This document shows, piece after piece, positions 6,582 through 6,624 of a stretch of 6,624 nucleotides of DNA. The position numbers were made by a program, and so were the translations under genes. How positions within the stretch are numbered: position 1 is the stretch's first letter; every line of letters starts with the position of its first letter. This DNA is from a bacterium (GTDB lineage Bacteria; Bacteroidota; Bacteroidia; Bacteroidales; UBA932): contig SFUD01000047.1 of NCBI GenBank assembly GCA_004561775.1, positions 1 to 6,624 of the forward strand, given 5' to 3'. The notes under the pieces were generated by a model. The model did not search any database, was not told the origin of the DNA, and was given only the letters and a program-made list of their open reading frames with translations.

Positions 6582-6624
6582 AGGTGAGAACTATAATGGG
6601 GCAGAGGGGTTAGAATTTGAGAAG

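Noticed and set aside
6582..6624. Possible small gene or promoter in the last 43 bases
   Set aside because: ATG 6596 opens only five codons before TAG. TAGAATTTG near the end has three bases rather than two between TA and TTTG, so it does not match the promoter consensus. No hairpin is evident.
1..6624. Defence system, mobile element, CRISPR array, tRNA or rRNA
   Set aside because: Every gene is a recognisable housekeeping or envelope protein. I saw no transposase, terminal inverted repeats, spaced direct repeats or cloverleaf-like sequence.

Overview
This window looks like a stretch of chromosome from a Bacteroidota bacterium, most likely of the order Bacteroidales. The grounds are a GT3 glycogen synthase / GT35 phosphorylase fusion, a bifunctional RibF, a greA-HIT gene pair, a DUF4369/thioredoxin-like lipoprotein, A/T-rich start regions without clear Shine-Dalgarno sites, and one exact match to the Bacteroidota -7 promoter element TAnnTTTG. 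Arginine is mostly encoded by AGA/AGG (16 of 21 Arg codons in ribF by hand count). I cannot assign a genus.

All six recognised genes are on the + strand and fill almost the whole window. Bases 1-4434 hold three nearly contiguous genes. The first is the 3' part of a large glucan enzyme, whose 5' end lies outside the window. The second is ribF (FMN/FAD synthesis), overlapping the first by 10 bases. The third is a small membrane-anchored protein with a Pro/Gln-rich linker, starting 1 base after the ribF stop. This packing suggests one transcript with translational coupling.

Bases 4435-4526 are the only real intergenic gap. They carry a promoter-like element and, just before greA, a perfect 8-bp hairpin followed by a T-rich tract. 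The hairpin is either the terminator of the upstream operon or an attenuator in the greA leader.

Bases 4527-6581 hold greA (transcript cleavage factor), a HIT-family nucleotide hydrolase/transferase and a periplasm-facing lipoprotein with a thioredoxin-like domain that has lost its catalytic cysteines. The gaps of 14 and 22 bases suggest a second operon. The last 43 bases hold no recognisable gene.

Overall this is a housekeeping region, and I saw no defence system, mobile element, CRISPR array or structural RNA gene. The points most worth a second look are the greA leader hairpin, the synthase-phosphorylase fusion, the short conserved-looking tail of the small membrane protein, and the cysteine-less thioredoxin fold.
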